From NCBI GenBank assembly GCA_037144255.1, contig JBAWXE010000116.1, positions 1 to 7,122 on the forward strand: a DNA stretch of 7,122 nt. The letters run 5' to 3'. Shown piece after piece: positions 5,355 to 7,122 of this stretch. Below the pieces are notes generated by a model. That model searched no databases, was not told where the DNA came from, and worked only from the letters and a program-made list of their open reading frames with translations. A program made the translations under genes and the position numbers. Within the stretch, counting starts at the first letter, position 1. Each line of letters begins with the position of its first letter. Source of the DNA: JBAWXE01 sp037144255. Its GTDB lineage: Bacteria; Bacteroidota; Bacteroidia; Chitinophagales; Chitinophagaceae.

Positions 5355-5428
5355 TGGGAATTAGTTCATTAGCAGAAGGCTTGTATGTCCCGAAAGCATT
5401 CGGGAAAGAGGTCATCAATTCTATATCT
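5355..5428 (+). pseudogene. Degenerate tRNA-Ala(GGC)-like copy with an inserted hairpin
   Basis: Three blocks align collinearly with the intact tRNA that follows. GGGAATTAGTTCA (5356-5368) versus 5430-5442 matches 12 of 13. GCTTGTATG (5379-5387) versus 5455-5463 matches 8 of 9. AAGAGGTCATC (5406-5416) versus 5470-5480 matches 11 of 11. The six bases GCATGC of the anticodon loop and stem are replaced by an 18-nt perfect hairpin (5388-5405, stem TCCCGAA, loop AGCA, stem TTCGGGA). The T arm and the acceptor 3' strand are lost or reduced; only GGAAT (5357-5361) can pair with ATTCT (5418-5422). It ends exactly where the functional tRNA begins and lies between that tRNA and its promoter, so it is transcribed as precursor leader. 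It cannot be a working tRNA. The relic reading is an inference from the alignment, but agreement in both tRNA-wide and Ala-specific blocks makes chance unlikely. Confidence 0.7.
5388..5405 (+). repeat. Perfect 7-bp hairpin inside the tRNA-like relic
   Basis: TCCCGAA (5388-5394) and TTCGGGA (5399-5405) form a perfect inverted repeat around the loop AGCA. It takes the place of the six anticodon-region bases seen in the intact tRNA. There is no T-tract after it, so it is not an intrinsic terminator. It could be a processing signal in the tRNA precursor or a small palindromic insertion. Confidence 0.75.
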
Positions 5429-5502
<74 letters not shown>

Positions 5503-5509
5503 CAGCTTT

Positions 5510-5532
5510 AAATCGCCTTCGGGCGATTTTTT
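5510..5532 (+). terminator. Intrinsic terminator after tRNA-Ala
   Basis: AAATCGCC (5510-5517) and GGCGATTT (5522-5529) form a perfect 8-bp stem closed by the extra-stable cUUCGg tetraloop. A run of six T (5527-5532) overlaps the stem end. It starts 8 nt after the mature tRNA 3' end. Confidence 0.93.
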
Positions 5533-5606
5533 GCTTTCCCCCTTCTTAATTGAGGTATTCAGTTAATATTCCCGTAGCATTGAGGAAACCTTTTGTTAAC
5601 TCTCTC

Positions 5607-5639
5607 TTTGCATATCGATAATATTGCGCTATTATTTTG
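5607..5639 (+). promoter_or_regulatory. Promoter of the TonB-dependent receptor gene
   Basis: TTTG (5607-5610) lies 22 nt before TATTTTG (5633-5639), which fits TAnnTTTG with one base missing from the spacer. The -7 element ends 12 nt before the ATG at 5652, so the leader would be only about 6 nt. The -7 element is framed by the inverted repeat TTGCGC (5624-5629) and GCGCAA (5639-5644), which could be an operator. Confidence 0.5.
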
Positions 5640-5651
5640 CGCAAAAAAGTA

Positions 5652-7122
5652 ATGAATAAACTTTTACTAGGTTTTATTTTCTCTATTTTCTCCATTCAAT
5701 CATTTGCTGCAAACATTAAAGGAACTGTAAAAGAACAAGGTAATGGCGCCCCTTTGATAGGTGTTACCATAGCTATTAAGAATACAGACAAAGGTGTCCA
5801 AACTGATATGGATGGCAAGTATCAGATATCAGATCTTCCTAACGGTACTTATGAACTCACATTTTCATATATAACATTTGCTTCCCAGTCGCATACAGTT
5901 ACCATAAAGAACAACAATGATGTGGTACTGGATATAAGCCTTAAACCAGAAGGCCAGGAACTGAAAACAGTAAGCGTTAAATCCAACCGCGTTACCCATA
6001 CAGAAAATGCCGTAATGATGGAAATTAGAAAAAGCAATACTGTAGTGAGTGGTATTAGTGCTGCACAGATTGGCAAAACTATGGATCGTAATGCTGCTGA
6101 TGTAGTAAAACGCATCCCCGGAGTAACAATACAAGATGACAGATTTATTAACATCAGAGGCTTAAATGATCGGTACAATACAGTTTTACTTAATGATGCA
6201 GGTGCTCCTAGTAGCGAGGTAGATAAGAAATCTTTCTCTTTCGATTTGATACCTAGTGGACTTATCGATAGAATAATGATCTATAAAACACCTTCGCCGG
6301 AACTTCCGGGCGATTTTGCAGGTGGTACTGTTAAAATATACACCACCTCATTACCTGAAAAGAATCAAATAAGCGTTGGTATTCAAACTTCTTCCAGAGA
6401 ATATTCTACAGGTAGCAGTTTTAATTATAATAAACAGTCCTCTACAGATTGGATGGGCTATGATAAAGGTATCCGCAACTTGCCTGTTGGTACACCTGAT
6501 TTTATTAATAAGAATGATGTAAATATTAGCACTATTACCAAAAACTTCGATAATGATTGGATAATCTATAATAAAAAACAAACTCCTGATATGAGATTCA
6601 ATTTTGCCCTATCTAATGTGGCAAAATGGAAACGTGTAAAGATTGGGAATACTTTAGGTGTTGCCTATAGTAGCACATCTACTAATTATACTATACGTAG
6701 GCAGGATTGGGACTCAGCTTCTCAGATATATGATTACTACGATCAAACCTCAGTTACTAAATCAAGTGTAGGTCTTTTAGACAATGCAGCTATTGCCATT
6801 GGCAATTCAAAGATTGAATTCAAGAACTTGTATAATCAGATAGGCGTTGCCAGTCTGGTATATAGAACTACTGATCCTGTTGCAGATCCGGCGGCTTCTG
6901 ATACCATTTCCAGAGAACGTTCATACGCGATGGGCTACGAGAGCCGTGCTACATATACATCTCAACTAACAGGTACTCATAAGAGTAACGATGATACTAG
7001 AAAGTATACTTGGACTTTGGGTTATACAGATCTGTTTAAGAATGCTCCGGACCTTAGACGTATCAAGTACAAAAAAAATGATAAATCCTTGCCCGATTCT
7101 ATGTTTTCTGCACAGGTACCAG
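5652..7122 (+). CDS. TonB-dependent outer membrane receptor, N-terminal part (runs off the window)
   Basis: The frame is open for 490 codons to the window edge, so the C-terminal barrel is missing. Residues 1-19 form a signal peptide (Lys3, hydrophobic core 4-15, SFA-A cleavage region). Residues about 22-98 are a carboxypeptidase-regulatory-like beta-sandwich (IKGTV at 22-26, TDMDGKYQI at 51-59, LPNGTYEL at 62-69). The plug domain (about 115-232) has DVVKRIPGV (150-158), INIRGLNDRYNTVLLND (166-182), FSFDLIPSGLIDRI (195-208) and PGDFAGGTVKIYT (219-231); barrel strands follow. Such receptors import large or scarce substrates across the outer membrane using TonB-ExbBD energy. The substrate cannot be told from this part. 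The RGLNDRYNTVLLN and AFSFDL-like plug signatures look more like general TonB receptors than classic SusC, and no SusD gene is in view. ATG at 5652 gives a proper signal peptide start. Confidence 0.92.
   Translation, partial: MNKLLLGFIFSIFSIQSFAANIKGTVKEQGNGAPLIGVTIAIKNTDKGVQTDMDGKYQISDLPNGTYELTFSYITFASQSHTVTIKNNNDVVLDISLKPEGQELKTVSVKSNRVTHTENAVMMEIRKSNTVVSGISAAQIGKTMDRNAADVVKRIPGVTIQDDRFINIRGLNDRYNTVLLNDAGAPSSEVDKKSFSFDLIPSGLIDRIMIYKTPSPELPGDFAGGTVKIYTTSLPEKNQISVGIQTSSREYSTGSSFNYNKQSSTDWMGYDKGIRNLPVGTPDFINKNDVNISTITKNFDNDWIIYNKKQTPDMRFNFALSNVAKWKRVKIGNTLGVAYSSTSTNYTIRRQDWDSASQIYDYYDQTSVTKSSVGLLDNAAIAIGNSKIEFKNLYNQIGVASLVYRTTDPVADPAASDTISRERSYAMGYESRATYTSQLTGTHKSNDDTRKYTWTLGYTDLFKNAPDLRRIKYKKNDKSLPDSMFSAQVP

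Noticed and set aside
5272..5418. Longer version of the small minus-strand protein starting at 5418
   Set aside because: The added part is antisense to the tRNA leader and promoter and lacks the family-like character of the last 52 residues.
5355..5428. A second functional tRNA gene or a phage attachment duplicate
   Set aside because: It has no T arm and no complete acceptor stem, and the copied part is the 5' and central region rather than the 3' end that integrases usually duplicate; no integrase is in view.
5849..6178. Two overlapping minus-strand frames within the TonB receptor gene
   Set aside because: The plus-strand frame encodes the regulatory-like and plug domains here; the minus frames show no recognisable features.

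Overview
The window is very probably from a Bacteroidota chromosome, most likely a Chitinophagaceae-type member. Four things point there: TAnnTTTG-type -7 promoter elements with TTTG/TTG at -33, AT-rich DNA without strong Shine-Dalgarno sequences, a type-Ibeta DAHP synthase fused to a C-terminal chorismate mutase, and a TonB-dependent receptor with an N-terminal carboxypeptidase-regulatory-like domain. The placement comes from sequence character alone; no search was run.

Left part (1-2018, plus strand): a promoter abuts the DAHP synthase/chorismate mutase gene, which is followed 27 nt later, in the same reading frame, by a class I SAM methyltransferase that must start at a non-ATG codon (TTG). 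Middle (2020-3628, minus strand): aroE (shikimate dehydrogenase) lies tail-to-tail with the methyltransferase, 1 nt apart. Upstream of aroE is a ComA-family phosphosulfolactate synthase with a good promoter and a strong intrinsic terminator, so the two minus-strand genes look like separate units. Together the left half encodes the entry step, the fourth step and the chorismate branch-point step of aromatic amino acid synthesis.

Right-centre (3730-5271): a small three-helix membrane protein is directly followed, at zero spacing, by lpxB (lipid A disaccharide synthase). A 52-residue single-helix membrane protein, resembling DUF6728, converges on lpxB and overlaps its end by 12 nt.

Right (5311-5532): a compact tRNA unit contains a promoter, a degenerate tRNA-Ala-like copy carrying an 18-nt perfect hairpin in its anticodon region, the intact tRNA-Ala(GGC) abutting it, and a UUCG-loop terminator. 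From 5652 to the right edge runs the start of a TonB-dependent receptor, incomplete in the window.

Most of the window is ordinary housekeeping. No defence system, mobile element or CRISPR array is visible. The most unusual item is the tRNA-Ala-derived relic in the tRNA leader. The leaderless start of the DAHP synthase gene and the very tight convergent gene ends come next.
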